Notes: generated from the letters alone by a model not told the origin. Shown: positions 10,047-18,401, counted from the first letter of the stretch. The stretch: DNA of 64,000 nucleotides from Nitrobacter sp047149785 (GCF_047149785.1 NZ_BAAGBE010000001.1:1612001-1676000); one strand, 5' to 3'. A program made the numbers and translations.

Positions 10047-10430
10047 ATGTCAATCAAAAATATTTTTAATTTCAAATATTTAGCTTTTGCCGGGATATTT
10101 GCTCTGGGGAGTCAGATGCCGGCGCGTGGGGCGGATCTCGGTATTGTGCCGCCTAGCGGCGCGGTTCTCGGCGGTTGCTCGGACATCGTCCTGAGCTGCG
10201 CGAACGGTCGGGAATACCCGATGTGCCCGATCGCCGTGAGTCTCGCAGGCGATATCGTGACGGCCGAGCTTCACACCGGGTTGAATCGTCCGGCTTACGT
10301 CCGGCTCGTCCCGATGGGAGTCGGCTATCGTTATGCCGGCCGCAATATCTGGCTGGACGGGCTACGGGAAAACGCGATCCTGAACTTCGGCAAGCACAGT
10401 TCGGTCGCCTGCACCGTCACCACGCCGTAA
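10047..10430 (+). CDS. Small exported protein of unknown function
   Basis: 127 residues. The N-terminus is a clear Sec signal peptide: basic start (MSIKN), hydrophobic core (YLAFAGIFALG) and a likely AxA-type cleavage after ARGA near residue 29. The mature part is about 98 residues with several cysteines (GGCSDIVLSCANG, MCPI, VACTV), fitting a small disulfide-bonded periplasmic or secreted protein. I recognise no family. It is divergent from the giant adhesin, with its own candidate promoter. GAGGC lies a few bases before the ATG. Composition and the signal peptide make it a real gene; its function is open. Confidence 0.75.
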   Translation: MSIKNIFNFKYLAFAGIFALGSQMPARGADLGIVPPSGAVLGGCSDIVLSCANGREYPMCPIAVSLAGDIVTAELHTGLNRPAYVRLVPMGVGYRYAGRNIWLDGLRENAILNFGKHSSVACTVTTP

Positions 10431-10435
10431 GCGCG

Positions 10436-10457
10436 GGTCGCGACGGAAATCGCGACC
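10436..10457 (+). terminator. Stem-loop after the small exported protein gene
   Basis: Perfect 8-base inverted repeat (GGTCGCGA / TCGCGACC) with a 6-base loop, starting 6 bases after the stop codon. It has no T-run, so it could be a weak terminator or a 3'-end stabiliser. Confidence 0.3.
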
Positions 10458-10535
10458 GCCGCCGCGACACGCGTCCGAATCTCCCGGGCGTCTGGATGGC
10501 CGAGAGTCCGGATATCACCGGATCATAAACCCGCC

Positions 10536-10638
10536 AGAGCTATTCCGGCCTTGATGGAATCAAAGCCGGGCTCCAGCTTTCTATTTTGACGCGTTTTCTT
10601 ACGCGAACCGGTATCCGCTTCGCTTGAAAACGCTATAG
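10536..10638 (-). repeat. Interspersed palindromic repeat, copy 1
   Basis: Read on the minus strand it runs CTATAGCGTTTTCAAGCG, then a GGTTCGCG core, a GAAAACGCG segment and a short inverted repeat around GATTCCATCAAGGCC. Its reverse complement matches 11207-11306 closely, and a diverged copy lies at 51199-51268. This layout resembles a common intergenic repeat of Bradyrhizobiaceae genomes. Confidence 0.75.
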
Positions 10639-10702
10639 TCCCGACGTATGCGCGATCGCAGTTCATGCGATTGCGTTTTATTTTCCCGCAATCGAACCCG
10701 CA

Positions 10703-10945
10703 TCAGTCCTTGGCGCGAAGCACCGCGTGAGTACGGCGCGGATACATGTATGCCTTGGGATGCACATAGACCGGGCAGACATTGTAATTGGCGTGCTGTT
10801 GCCAATTCCACTTCCAGCAGCCGACATCGACAGCGGGATCGAAATAATTATCCGGCACGTCACCGAACGCATGCGCGCGCCCGCTCGGAACGGCAAACGC
10901 CGCCGCAAACGCGGCCAGGATCAGGGCACGGCGAAAAACGGTCAT
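10703..10945 (-). CDS. Small exported protein of unknown function
   Basis: 80 residues from ATG 10945; the frame is open further upstream, but this start has GGAG five bases ahead and begins a textbook signal peptide (MTVFRRALILAAFAAAFAV, cleavage after RAHA). The mature part is about 55 residues, rich in aromatic residues, with two cysteines (GCWKWNW and NVCPVY) that could form one disulfide. No family recognised. It lies between two inverted copies of an interspersed repeat and upstream of tRNA-Pro on the opposite side. Confidence 0.65.
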   Translation of the reverse strand: MTVFRRALILAAFAAAFAVPSGRAHAFGDVPDNYFDPAVDVGCWKWNWQQHANYNVCPVYVHPKAYMYPRRTHAVLRAKD

Positions 10946-11106
10946 AACGACTCCATCGGAGGAATAATATACGCGCGAGTATGATGCGACCAAAGATTAA
11001 GAATCAATATTCCGCGGCGTCCTGACCCCTGCTTTACCGACACTTCAGCCGGTGTGGCGATCAACCGGAAATAGACCGGCACGATGACAAGGCCGGTCCT
11101 GCAATT

Positions 11107-11184
11107 TGGTCGGAGCGAGAGGATTTGAACCTCCGACCCCTAGTCTCCCAGACTAGTGCGCTAACCGGGCTGCGCTACGCTCCG
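11107..11184 (-). tRNA. tRNA-Pro (anticodon GGG)
   Basis: 78 bases including an encoded CCA. The acceptor CGGAGCG pairs with CGCTCCG, the discriminator is A, the anticodon stem is CTAGT/ACTAG around loop CTGGGAG (anticodon GGG), and the T arm is GGAGG-TTCAAAT-CCTCT. It would read CCC and CCU. It follows the merR gene on the same strand, separated by an interspersed repeat. Confidence 0.95.
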
Positions 11185-11204
11185 TGCCGTTACGGCTCCA
11201 TTCC

Positions 11205-11210
11205 ATTATA
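11205..11210 (-). promoter_or_regulatory. Candidate -10 box of tRNA-Pro
   Basis: A perfect TATAAT on the minus strand, 20 bases before the tRNA 5' end, at the edge of the interspersed repeat that starts at 11207. No convincing -35 hexamer is found at the expected distance. Confidence 0.4.
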
Positions 11211-11306
11211 GCGCTTTCAAGCGAAGCGGTACCGGTTCGCGTGAAGAAAATGCGCCAAACGAGACGAAGCCCCGGCCCTGATTTCATCAAAGCCGAAGGT
11301 AGCTCT
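11207..11306 (+). repeat. Interspersed palindromic repeat, copy 2 (inverted relative to copy 1)
   Basis: Begins TATAGCGCTTTCAAGCG, continues through ACCGGTTCGCGTGAAG, and ends with a GATTTCATCAAAGCC segment. It is the inverted counterpart of 10536-10638, so the two copies flank a 0.57 kb segment containing the small exported gene and tRNA-Pro. Confidence 0.75.
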
Positions 11307-11381
11307 AGCCGCGTTCCAGAGGCGGCGCAAGAAGCGGCGGCGTCCGCCCGAGCGACGCCAAAACGCGACTGCCGGAAACCG

Positions 11382-11981
11382 TCAGCCGTTGCCGAGCGCG
11401 TCGTCCAGCAGCCGCCTGCAGGCGACCAGGTCGGCCAACGCATCCTTGAGTCGTGCCAAGTCGACCGCTGCGTTCACGCCCGGAATTGCCGCGCTGTCGA
11501 GACCGGACCACAGCACCTCGTCGAGATTGTGCCGCAGCGGCTTGTGCTCGGCCGGCTCCCGCGCACGGACCGGAATGTCGCCGGCGTCCCCGTCGCCTTC
11601 TCCGTCCTCATCCTCGTCGTCGGCCTCGTAATCGGGGGCGCCGTCATCATCGATCTCGCCGAGCGTGCTGCGGATATCATCCTCGATGGCGCCGAAGGCG
11701 GCTGCGGACGACCCCTCGGTCAGGCCCTGCACCGATTTGATGCCGTGCTCTTTCAGGATTCGCTGCACGCCGCGGATCGTATAACCCTCGCTGTAAAGCA
11801 GATGGCGGATGCCGCGCAGCAGGTCGACGTCGTCCGGGCGATAGTAACGCCTGCCGCCGCTTCGCTTCATCGGCTTGATCTGGGCAAACCTGGTTTCCCA
11901 GAAGCGCAGCACGTGCTGGGGAACATCGAGGTCGGCGGCGACCTCGCTGATGGTCCGGAAGGCATCCGGTGCTTTGTCCAA
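11382..11981 (-). CDS. MerR-family transcriptional regulator
   Basis: 199 residues. Residues 8-75 form the MerR winged helix-turn-helix: ISEVAADLDVPQHVLRFWE, then RRYYRPDDVDLLRGIRHLL and a YTIRGVQRIL wing/helix segment. Residues 105-135 are a highly acidic Asp/Glu linker, and the last 50 residues are predicted helical (AAVDLARLKDALADLVACR). The metal- or drug-sensing cysteines of classical MerR proteins are absent, so the effector is unknown. It follows ihfA by 55 bases on the same strand, the usual alphaproteobacterial arrangement. The ATG is chosen because MDKAPDAFRTISEV begins directly ahead of the DNA-binding domain. Confidence 0.92.
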   Translation of the reverse strand: MDKAPDAFRTISEVAADLDVPQHVLRFWETRFAQIKPMKRSGGRRYYRPDDVDLLRGIRHLLYSEGYTIRGVQRILKEHGIKSVQGLTEGSSAAAFGAIEDDIRSTLGEIDDDGAPDYEADDEDEDGEGDGDAGDIPVRAREPAEHKPLRHNLDEVLWSGLDSAAIPGVNAAVDLARLKDALADLVACRRLLDDALGNG

Positions 11982-12036
11982 ATGCTCGCTCCTCTGCCAA
12001 TTGGGCTTCGAACGCCGAACTCGTCAGCCAGCCATG

Positions 12037-12357
12037 TTACTCAGCCTTGGTGTTGGCGCCGTTGCCGTTGATCCGCTGCTTCAGGATGGCCGACGGCTTG
12101 AAAACCATGACGCGGCGCGGAGAGATCGGCACCTCGGTGCCGGTCTTCGGATTGCGGCCGATGCGCTGGCCCTTCTTGCGCACCATGAACGAGCCGAACG
12201 ACGACAACTTCACCGTCTCGCCCTTCTCCAGGCAGTCGGTGATCTCCTTGAGAACGAGTTCCACGAACGCGGACGACTCGGTCCGCGACAGTCCCACCTT
12301 TTTGTAGACCGCTTCGCAGAGATCAACGCGCGTGACGGTTTTTCCGGTTTCTGTCAT
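12037..12357 (-). CDS. ihfA: Integration host factor subunit alpha
   Basis: 106 residues of the HU/IHF DNA-bending family. The start chosen is MTETGKTVTR; the frame extends nine codons further, but family members begin here. The helical dimerisation part (RVDLCEAVYKKVGLSRTES, then ELVLKEITDCLEKGE) is followed by the beta-arm with the FGSFMVRKK segment, GRNPKTG and the proline-bearing tip sequence EVPISPRRV. IHF bends DNA sharply as an alpha/beta heterodimer and takes part in recombination, replication and transcription. A good sigma70 promoter lies 38 bases upstream, so it can be expressed apart from fabH. Confidence 0.96.
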   Translation of the reverse strand: MTETGKTVTRVDLCEAVYKKVGLSRTESSAFVELVLKEITDCLEKGETVKLSSFGSFMVRKKGQRIGRNPKTGTEVPISPRRVMVFKPSAILKQRINGNGANTKAE

Positions 12358-12394
12358 CGCCTGCCCCAAGCTTCCGGCGAACAATTCGTAACTG

Positions 12395-12423
12395 AAATTA
12401 AGAGTTTAACGACGCACGGTCAA
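12395..12423 (-). promoter_or_regulatory. Candidate sigma70 promoter of ihfA
   Basis: TTGACC (12423-12418), exactly 17 bases, then TAATTT (12400-12395), ending 37 bases before the ihfA ATG. It lies in the 130-base gap after fabH and could give separate expression of ihfA and merR. Confidence 0.5.
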
Positions 12424-12487
12424 CCTATCACATCATGCTTTCGCACGATAGTTGACGACCATTGCGGCGGACATTTTAATTCAACTC

Positions 12488-13465
12488 TTACCACCGCAGG
12501 AGCACTGAGCCCCAGGTGAAGCCTCCACCCATCGCTTCAAGCAGTATCAGGTCGCCTCTTTTGATGCGTCCGTCGGCGACGGCAACCGACAACGCCAGCG
12601 GAATCGACGCAGCGGAGGTGTTGCCGTGGCGATCGACGGTCAGCACGACTTTCTCGGGCGCAATGTGCAGTTTGTGGGCCGATGCATCGATGATTCGCTT
12701 GTTGGCCTGATGCGGAACGAACCAGTCGATGTCGTCCGCGCTCGTGCCGGACGCATTGAATGCATCGACGATGACGTCGGTGATCATGCCGACCGCGTGC
12801 TTGAACACCTCGCGGCCTTCCATCCGGAGATAACCCACCGTTTGGGTCGAGGAAGGTCCGCCGTCGACGTAAAGTTTTGATCGATGGCGGCCGTCCGAGC
12901 GCAGATGCGTGGTCAGAATGCCGCGATCGGAGGGCTTGCCGGGCTGCTTTTGGGCCTCCAGCACGACCGCGCCGGCCCCGTCGCCGAACAGCACGCAGGT
13001 CCCGCGATCGGTCCAGTCCAGAATGCGCGAGAAGGTTTCCGCGCCGATCACCAGCGCGCGCTTGAAAGCGCCCGCGCGCAGGAAATTGTCGGCGGTGGCC
13101 AGCGCGAACACGAACCCGGAGCAGACCGCCTGGAGGTCGAAGGCGGCGCCGCGAACGATGCCGAGCCCGCTCTGAACCGTGACGGCGGTGGCCGGAAACG
13201 TATTGTCCGGCGTCGAGGTCGCCAGCACGATCAGGTCGATCGACTGCGCGTCGATCCCGGCGTGAGCGAGCGCAGCGTTCGCCGCATGGATGGCAAGGTG
13301 CGACGTAAACTCATCCTCTGCAGCGATGTGGCGCTGCCGAATGCCGGTGCGCTGGACGATCCACTCGTCAGAGGTATCGACCCTGGTGGCCAGTTCGGCA
13401 TTGGTCAGGACCTTTTGCGGCAGATAGGAGCCGCAGCCGAGCACGACCGAACGTATCGCAGTCAA
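12488..13465 (-). CDS. fabH: 3-oxoacyl-ACP synthase III (KAS III)
   Basis: 325 residues, full length. It condenses acetyl-CoA with malonyl-ACP to start type II fatty acid synthesis. The thiolase-fold catalytic triad is intact: Cys115 in QAVCSGF, His252 in VPHQANKRI and Asn282 in HGNTSAAS; the C-terminus has the usual GGGFTWGSVLLRW. Its ATG overlaps the plsX stop codon by four bases (ATGA), so the two are probably translationally coupled. It links acyl-phosphate formation (PlsX) and chain initiation in one transcript. Confidence 0.97.
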   Translation of the reverse strand: MTAIRSVVLGCGSYLPQKVLTNAELATRVDTSDEWIVQRTGIRQRHIAAEDEFTSHLAIHAANAALAHAGIDAQSIDLIVLATSTPDNTFPATAVTVQSGLGIVRGAAFDLQAVCSGFVFALATADNFLRAGAFKRALVIGAETFSRILDWTDRGTCVLFGDGAGAVVLEAQKQPGKPSDRGILTTHLRSDGRHRSKLYVDGGPSSTQTVGYLRMEGREVFKHAVGMITDVIVDAFNASGTSADDIDWFVPHQANKRIIDASAHKLHIAPEKVVLTVDRHGNTSAASIPLALSVAVADGRIKRGDLILLEAMGGGFTWGSVLLRW

Positions 13466-14523
13466 GAGAGGGCCTCCTGCACTGCCGACGCCGAAGCAAG
13501 GGTGTGGCCGTGGCGGTTGAGCGTCTGGTTGATCTTGGTCAGGAGATCGTAACGGACCATCTCATAGCCAACATCGACAGCGTAGGCAAAGCCTTCGGCA
13601 TCGGTTCCCCCATGACTCTTGACCACGATTCCGTTAAGTCCAAGGAATACGCCGCCATTGGACCTGTTCGGGTCCAGCTTTTCCTTGAGCGCCTTGAAGG
13701 CGCCCCGGGCAAGAAGATAGCCGAGTTTTGAAGTCCATGTGCGCGACAGCGCCGCCCGCAGGAATTCGCTGATCTGCCGCGCCGTGCCTTCGGCGACCTT
13801 AATGGAGATATTGCCGCTGAAGCCTTCGGTCACGATGACGTCCGCAGCGCGTTGGCCGATACCGCCGCCTTCGACGAAACCGATGAAATCGAGTTGCGGC
13901 AGATCCGCCGCGCGCAGCAACTCGGCCGCTTCGCGGATTTCCTCGCGGCCCTTCATTTCCTCCGTGCCGATGTTGAGAAGCCCGACCGTCGGCCGTTCCA
14001 GATCGAACAGCACCCGCGCCATGGCGCTCCCCATCACCGCCAGCGCCACCAGATGCCGGGCATCGCCACCGATGGTGGCGCCGACATCGAGCATCACCGA
14101 GTCGCCGCGCTGGGTCGGCCAGATCGCCGCAATGGCCGGACGCTCGATCCCCGGCAGCATGCGGAGGCAAAAACGCGCCATCGCCATCAACGCGCCGGTA
14201 TTGCCGGCCGACACCACGACGTCGGCCTCGCCTTTCTTTACCGCGTCGATCGCAAGCCACATCGACGAGGTCTTGCGGCCACGGCGCAGCGCCTGGCTCG
14301 GCTTGTCGTGCATGCTGACGGCGACGTCGGTGTGGATGACGCGGGACACCGCCTTCATCGCCGGCTGCGCGGCGAGTTGCGCTTCGATCAGGGCGCGGTC
14401 GCCGTAAAGCAGAAACTCGGAATCGGGATGACGGTTCAGGAAAATCGCGGCGCCCGGAATGACCACCGATGCGCCGATGTCGCCACCCATGGCGTCAAGC
14501 GCGATTCGAACCTTTTTCGGCAT
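13462..14523 (-). CDS. plsX: Phosphate acyltransferase PlsX
   Basis: 353 residues from MPKKVRIALDAMGGD; the frame is open 18 codons further upstream but the family begins here. PlsX converts acyl-ACP to acyl-phosphate, the donor for PlsY in phosphatidic acid synthesis, as a soluble or peripheral membrane enzyme. The N-terminal ALDAMGGD motif, the VVSAGNTGALMAMA stretch and the GFVEGGGI and TEGFSGNISIKV segments typical of the family are present. The gene overlaps fabH by four bases and follows the DUF177 gene after a gap of about 235 bases. Confidence 0.96.
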   Translation of the reverse strand: MPKKVRIALDAMGGDIGASVVIPGAAIFLNRHPDSEFLLYGDRALIEAQLAAQPAMKAVSRVIHTDVAVSMHDKPSQALRRGRKTSSMWLAIDAVKKGEADVVVSAGNTGALMAMARFCLRMLPGIERPAIAAIWPTQRGDSVMLDVGATIGGDARHLVALAVMGSAMARVLFDLERPTVGLLNIGTEEMKGREEIREAAELLRAADLPQLDFIGFVEGGGIGQRAADVIVTEGFSGNISIKVAEGTARQISEFLRAALSRTWTSKLGYLLARGAFKALKEKLDPNRSNGGVFLGLNGIVVKSHGGTDAEGFAYAVDVGYEMVRYDLLTKINQTLNRHGHTLASASAVQEALS

Positions 14524-14758
14524 GGAAATCCCGGAAAACCCTGATCTCTTGCGGCCCCGAAGCGCGCGGCCACACAAGGGCGGCGCTTCATCGGCCCGGC
14601 CGCGACAATAGCGTGTCCCGGCCTCGATACAACATAGCGCAGGCGCGGATTTCCGCAGCCCCGCGACTCAAAAACAGACGTCAAAGATCACATGAAATTC
14701 TTTTATCTTCAATAGTTTAATCGTTTTGTCCTGAGGTATCGCATCCGGCGTCTCATCC

Positions 14759-15370
14759 TCAATCCTGCCTTGGTTTCTTCCTGCGCGGCGGATTCGGATC
14801 GATTTTCAGCGCCTTCAAGGCGGCGAAGGGACGATCCTCGGGGTCAACCGTGCTGGATGGCGGCGCGAAAACGGCATCGGGTTTGCGCGGATAAGGGTCG
14901 ATTCCGAGAAACAATACGTCGGTCGCGAGACGGCCGAGATCGATGACGCCATTGACGATGGGCTCGGGCGCATCCGGAAGGTCGCGGCCGTCCTCGTCGC
15001 CGGCATCGCCATCGATGGCTGCCGCGAAGCTCCGGACCCGGCCTTCCGGCACGAAAAGAAGGTCGACGTCCTCGACAATGTCGTTCTCGACCGGATCGAG
15101 CGACACCACGCAGGTCTGCCCCACGCGCGCCGACACCCTGCCCCGCACATGCACGCTGTCATGGCGCCCGGGCGTCAGATCAAACGACGCACGGGCGACT
15201 AGGATGTCGCGCAAGCCGGCGATCTTCGCCAACGCCTTTCGCACAGCCTCGTCGGCCTCGATGTCGCGATGAAGGCCGGTTTCCGGAATCTGCACGACCG
15301 CGATCCGCGCGCTCCAGGGATTCGCGATCGTCTGCGGCCTGTCTCTGGCGGTCATCCCCTGCTCTTTCAT
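14759..15370 (-). CDS. DUF177 (YceD-like) protein
   Basis: 203 residues. The core has the DUF177 pattern: a beta-rich region with the conserved cysteine segment GQTCVVSLDPVENDIVEDVD and an acidic middle (EGRVRSFAAAIDGDAGDEDG), ending in a basic tail (NPPRRKKPRQD). In other bacteria YceD acts around 23S rRNA and rpmF expression; here no rpmF follows, the next gene being plsX. The ATG at 15370 overlaps the upstream stop by four bases (ATGA), which supports this start over an internal ATG five codons later. Confidence 0.88.
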   Translation of the reverse strand: MKEQGMTARDRPQTIANPWSARIAVVQIPETGLHRDIEADEAVRKALAKIAGLRDILVARASFDLTPGRHDSVHVRGRVSARVGQTCVVSLDPVENDIVEDVDLLFVPEGRVRSFAAAIDGDAGDEDGRDLPDAPEPIVNGVIDLGRLATDVLFLGIDPYPRKPDAVFAPPSSTVDPEDRPFAALKALKIDPNPPRRKKPRQD

Positions 15371-15903
15371 GTCCGTTGCGCGAGGTCCGGAAACCGCACT
15401 CCGCCGGCCGGCGTCGCGCCGTCGTCGCCGGCGGGCGCAGCCATCGCCTCCGCCACATAGTCGGCAAGCCGCCGCGCGCTTTCGATATCCCGGCCGTTAT
15501 AGATATTCCTGTCGATGGCTTTCGCCAGCGGCTCGCGCCCCTCCGCGAGCGCCCGGTCGTAGGCCGCCGAGCGGCCGTAGAAGGCTTCCCCGAACGCATG
15601 CATGCGCTTGGGAACGGTCAGGTCGCCGACGCCCATTTCGCGCAGGTTGGCGTCCATGTCGCTGCAGAAATGATCGAACAGGGCCTGCGAAAACTCCTTG
15701 TCGTCCCTCTGCTTCAATCGCGACAGTGCTATCCACAGGTGCAGCAAAATCATGTCGAAGCGGCCATCGACCGTGTCCGGCACCTGCAAGGTCTGATAAA
15801 ATAACGGCTCTCGCGCCTGCGTCACGATCATGCCATAGATCGCTTCAATGGTGCCGCGCGACGGAGCGCGGGATTTTCTGAAGTGACTGAACGGCCAGAG
15901 CAT
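15367..15903 (-). CDS. Ubiquinol-cytochrome c chaperone (CBP3-like)
   Basis: 178 residues from MLWPFSHFRKS; the longer open frame upstream lacks family similarity. The domain matches the ubiquinol-cytochrome c chaperone family of mitochondria and alphaproteobacteria: IYGMIVTQAREPLFYQ, TVDGRFDMILLHLWIALSRLK in two parts, QALFDHFCSDMDANLREMGVGD, and a MHAFGEAFYGR segment. Its role is assembly of cytochrome b in the bc1 complex. First gene of the DUF177-plsX-fabH run, divergent from bamE. Confidence 0.92.
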   Translation of the reverse strand: MLWPFSHFRKSRAPSRGTIEAIYGMIVTQAREPLFYQTLQVPDTVDGRFDMILLHLWIALSRLKQRDDKEFSQALFDHFCSDMDANLREMGVGDLTVPKRMHAFGEAFYGRSAAYDRALAEGREPLAKAIDRNIYNGRDIESARRLADYVAEAMAAPAGDDGATPAGGVRFPDLAQRT

Positions 15904-15955
15904 GTGGGTTCCGAAATTCAGCCCGCAGGCTTTCAGGTTGCGCACTCGCAGGATC

Positions 15956-15985
15956 ATTGCCGGGCACGTCGTTGCCGGGTACGTC
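15956..15985. repeat. 15-bp tandem direct repeat in the bamE/chaperone divergent region
   Basis: ATTGCCGGGCACGTC is followed at once by GTTGCCGGGTACGTC (13 of 15 identical). It lies between two divergent genes, so it may be a small operator or a replication slip; nothing else supports a function. Confidence 0.45.
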
Positions 15986-16026
15986 AATGGCTCGCGCGAT
16001 GCAAGAGAATGAGGTCGGCCCCGGAA

Positions 16027-16500
16027 ATGACTGTTTCGGCTCCAAAGATAGCACATGGCCGCCCCGCATCGCGAGGGCAGCGCTTGCGCGCCACGCTCGC
16101 CGCCACGCTGCTGTGCGCGGCCATGGCCGGCTGCACCGGCGAGCAGTTTCAGAAGGGCTACATCCTGCCCCCCGGCGCTCTCGAGCAGATCCAGATCGGC
16201 GCCAGTCAGGATCAGGTGCTGATCGTGATGGGCACGCCGTCCACGGTCGCGACGCTGAACGGCCAGGTCTTCTATTACATCTCCCAGCGGGCGGAGCGGA
16301 AGGTCGCCTTCATGCCGCAGAAGGTCACCGATCAGCGCGTGATCGCCATCTATTTCGACAAGAACCGCCAGGTGATCCGCCTCGCCAACTACGGCATGAA
16401 GGACGGCAAGATCTTCGACTTCATCAGCCGCACCACGCCGACATCGGGCCAGGAGATCAGCTATCTCCAGCCGTTATTTAAACTGTTGAGTCCGAATTAG
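16027..16500 (+). CDS. bamE: Outer membrane assembly lipoprotein BamE/OmlA
   Basis: 157 residues from ATG 16027. The N-terminus is a lipoprotein signal peptide (RATLAATLLCAAMAGC) with a lipobox ending in Cys36. The mature part is the SmpA/OmlA fold: GYILPPGALEQIQIG, DQVLIVMGTPSTVATLNG, VFYYISQRAERK, then VIAIYFDKNRQVIRLANYG. BamE supports the BAM complex that inserts beta-barrel proteins in the outer membrane. Other in-frame ATGs lie upstream, but the signal peptide begins best here. The gene is convergent with pccB, 11 bases apart, with no obvious terminator between. Confidence 0.93.
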   Translation: MTVSAPKIAHGRPASRGQRLRATLAATLLCAAMAGCTGEQFQKGYILPPGALEQIQIGASQDQVLIVMGTPSTVATLNGQVFYYISQRAERKVAFMPQKVTDQRVIAIYFDKNRQVIRLANYGMKDGKIFDFISRTTPTSGQEISYLQPLFKLLSPN

Positions 16501-16511
16501 GGCGGGATCGT

Positions 16512-18044
16512 TCACAACGGAATATTATCGTGTTTCTTCATCGGCGCGTCGACGTGCTTGTCCCTCAGCATCGCCAGCGCGCGGGCGATGCGTCTGCGGG
16601 TCGAGTGAGGCATGATGACGTCGTCGATATAGCCGCGCTCGGCGGCGATGAACGGCGACAGGAAGCGGTCCTCATATTCTTTCGTGCGCGCCGCGATCTT
16701 TTCCGCGTCGCCGATGTCCGAGCGGAAGATGATCTCCACCGCGCCCTTGGCGCCCATCACGGCGATCTGCGCGGTCGGCCAGGCGTAGTTCATGTCGGCG
16801 CCGATCTCTTTTGAAGCCATCACGTCGAACGCACCGCCGTAAGCCTTGCGCGTGATGACGGTGACCAGCGGCACCGTGCATTGCGAATAGGCGAACAGGA
16901 GCTTCGCGCCGTGCTTGATGAGCCCGCCGCATTCCTGCGCGGTGCCCGGCAGGAAACCGGGTACATCGACGAAGGTCACGATCGGGATGTTGAAGGCATC
17001 GCAAAAACGAACGAAGCGCGCGGCCTTGCGTGATGCATCGGAATCGAGCACGCCCGCCAGCACCATCGGCTGGTTGGCGACGAAGCCGACGGTGCGCCCG
17101 GCGACGCGGCCGAAACCGGTGACGATGTTTTTCGCGAACGTCTCCGCGATCTCGAAGAAGTCGCCCTCGTCCACCACTTTAAGGATCAGTTCCTTGATGT
17201 CGTAAGGCTTGTTGGGACTGTCCGGCACCAGCGTATCGAGCGAGTCGTCAATACGCTCGATGTCATCGAAGCTCGGCCATTCCGGCACGCCGTCGGTGTT
17301 ATTGGCCGGCAGGAAATCGATCAGGCGGCGCACCTGCAACAGCGCCTCGACGTCGTTTTCGAACGCGCCGTCGGCGATGGAAGACCTGGTCGCGTGCACG
17401 CTGGCGCCGCCGAGTTCTTCCGCGGTCACCACCTCGTTGGTGACGGTCTTCACCACGTCGGGGCCGGTGACGAACATGTAGCTCGTGTTCTTCACCATGA
17501 AGATGAAGTCGGTCATGGCCGGCGAATAGACGTCGCCGCCGGCGCACGGTCCCATGATGACGGATATCTGCGGGATCACGCCCGAAGCCTGCACGTTGCG
17601 ACGGAACACATAGGAATAGCCGGCGAGCGCGGCGACGCCTTCCTGGATACGCGCGCCGCCCGCGTCATAGAGGCCGATGATCGGCGCACGCGCCTTCATC
17701 GCCATGTCCTGGATCTTCGTGATCTTCAGCGCGTGGGTCTCCGACAGCGAGCCGCCGAACACGGTGAAGTCCTTCGCGAACATGAAAATCTTGCGGCCGT
17801 TGACGGTGCCCCAGCCGGTGACGACGCCGTCGCCCGGCACCTTTGACTTGTCCATGCCGAATTCAGTCGAGCGATGCTCGACGAACATGTCGAACTCCTC
17901 GAACGAGCCTTTGTCGAGCAGAAGCTCGATGCGCTCGCGCGCCGTCAGCTTGCCGCGCGCATGTTGCGCCGCGATGCGCTTCTCGCCGCCGCCGAGCTTT
18001 GCGGCCGCGCGGCGGGCGTCGAGGGTTTCGAGGATGTCCTTCAT
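16512..18044 (-). CDS. pccB: Propionyl-CoA (acyl-CoA) carboxylase, carboxyltransferase beta subunit
   Basis: 510 residues from MKDILETLDARRAA. Both crotonase-like halves are present: the N-domain with RIELLLDKGSFEEFD, FGGSLSETHALKI and DAGGARIQEGVAAL, and the C-domain with DVPGFLPGTAQECGGLIKHGA and ITRKAYGGAFDVM. The Gly-Gly/Gly-Ala pairs form the oxyanion holes for carboxybiotin and acyl-CoA. It carboxylates propionyl-CoA to methylmalonyl-CoA with a biotin-carrying alpha subunit, which is not in this window. The frame opens eight codons earlier, but MKDIL is the family start. Acetyl-CoA specificity cannot be excluded from sequence. Confidence 0.93.
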   Translation of the reverse strand: MKDILETLDARRAAAKLGGGEKRIAAQHARGKLTARERIELLLDKGSFEEFDMFVEHRSTEFGMDKSKVPGDGVVTGWGTVNGRKIFMFAKDFTVFGGSLSETHALKITKIQDMAMKARAPIIGLYDAGGARIQEGVAALAGYSYVFRRNVQASGVIPQISVIMGPCAGGDVYSPAMTDFIFMVKNTSYMFVTGPDVVKTVTNEVVTAEELGGASVHATRSSIADGAFENDVEALLQVRRLIDFLPANNTDGVPEWPSFDDIERIDDSLDTLVPDSPNKPYDIKELILKVVDEGDFFEIAETFAKNIVTGFGRVAGRTVGFVANQPMVLAGVLDSDASRKAARFVRFCDAFNIPIVTFVDVPGFLPGTAQECGGLIKHGAKLLFAYSQCTVPLVTVITRKAYGGAFDVMASKEIGADMNYAWPTAQIAVMGAKGAVEIIFRSDIGDAEKIAARTKEYEDRFLSPFIAAERGYIDDVIMPHSTRRRIARALAMLRDKHVDAPMKKHDNIPL

Positions 18045-18134
18045 GGCCCCCTGCACGGGTTTGATCAACGAGGTTGCATCAGAGCCTAGCTGCCATTTTT
18101 GAGGCTGTCATCAATGGGACGGGTGACGATGCGC

Positions 18135-18401
18135 TTAGGCCCGTCCCGACAGCCGCAGCACGAACACCAGCACCTCGGCGACAGCCTTGTAGAGTTCGGC
18201 CGGAATTTCGTCGCCGAGTTCGACATGCGACAGCGCGCCGGCCAGCACCTCGTTTTCCTCGATCGGGATGTCGTGCTCTTTGGCGACCTCGATGATCTTC
18301 GCGCCGAGCGATCCCCTGCCCTTGGCGACCACGCGCGGCGCGCCGCTGCCCTTGTCGTAGTGAAGGGCGACCGCGACTTGATCCCTGGTCTCCATGCTCA
18401 T
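18135..18401 (-). CDS. Stand-alone FlhB/EscU C-terminal domain protein
   Basis: 88 residues covering only the cytoplasmic C-terminal part of the FlhB/EscU export-switch proteins: VAVALHYDKGSGAPRVVAKG, then GAKIIEVAKEHDIPIEENEVLA and IPAELYKAVAEVLVFVLRL. The membrane part is absent, and so is the autocleavage NPTH motif. Such short paralogues can help switch or modulate flagellar export. Its ATG overlaps the stop of the FliK-like gene by four bases (ATGA at 18398-18401), so the pair is almost certainly co-translated and works with the FliK-like protein. An ATG two codons later is the alternative start. Confidence 0.88.
   Translation of the reverse strand: MSMETRDQVAVALHYDKGSGAPRVVAKGRGSLGAKIIEVAKEHDIPIEENEVLAGALSHVELGDEIPAELYKAVAEVLVFVLRLSGRA

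Noticed and set aside
11184..12071. Plus-strand frame of 295 codons over merR
   Set aside because: Antisense to the MerR gene and its acidic linker; begins inside tRNA-Pro.
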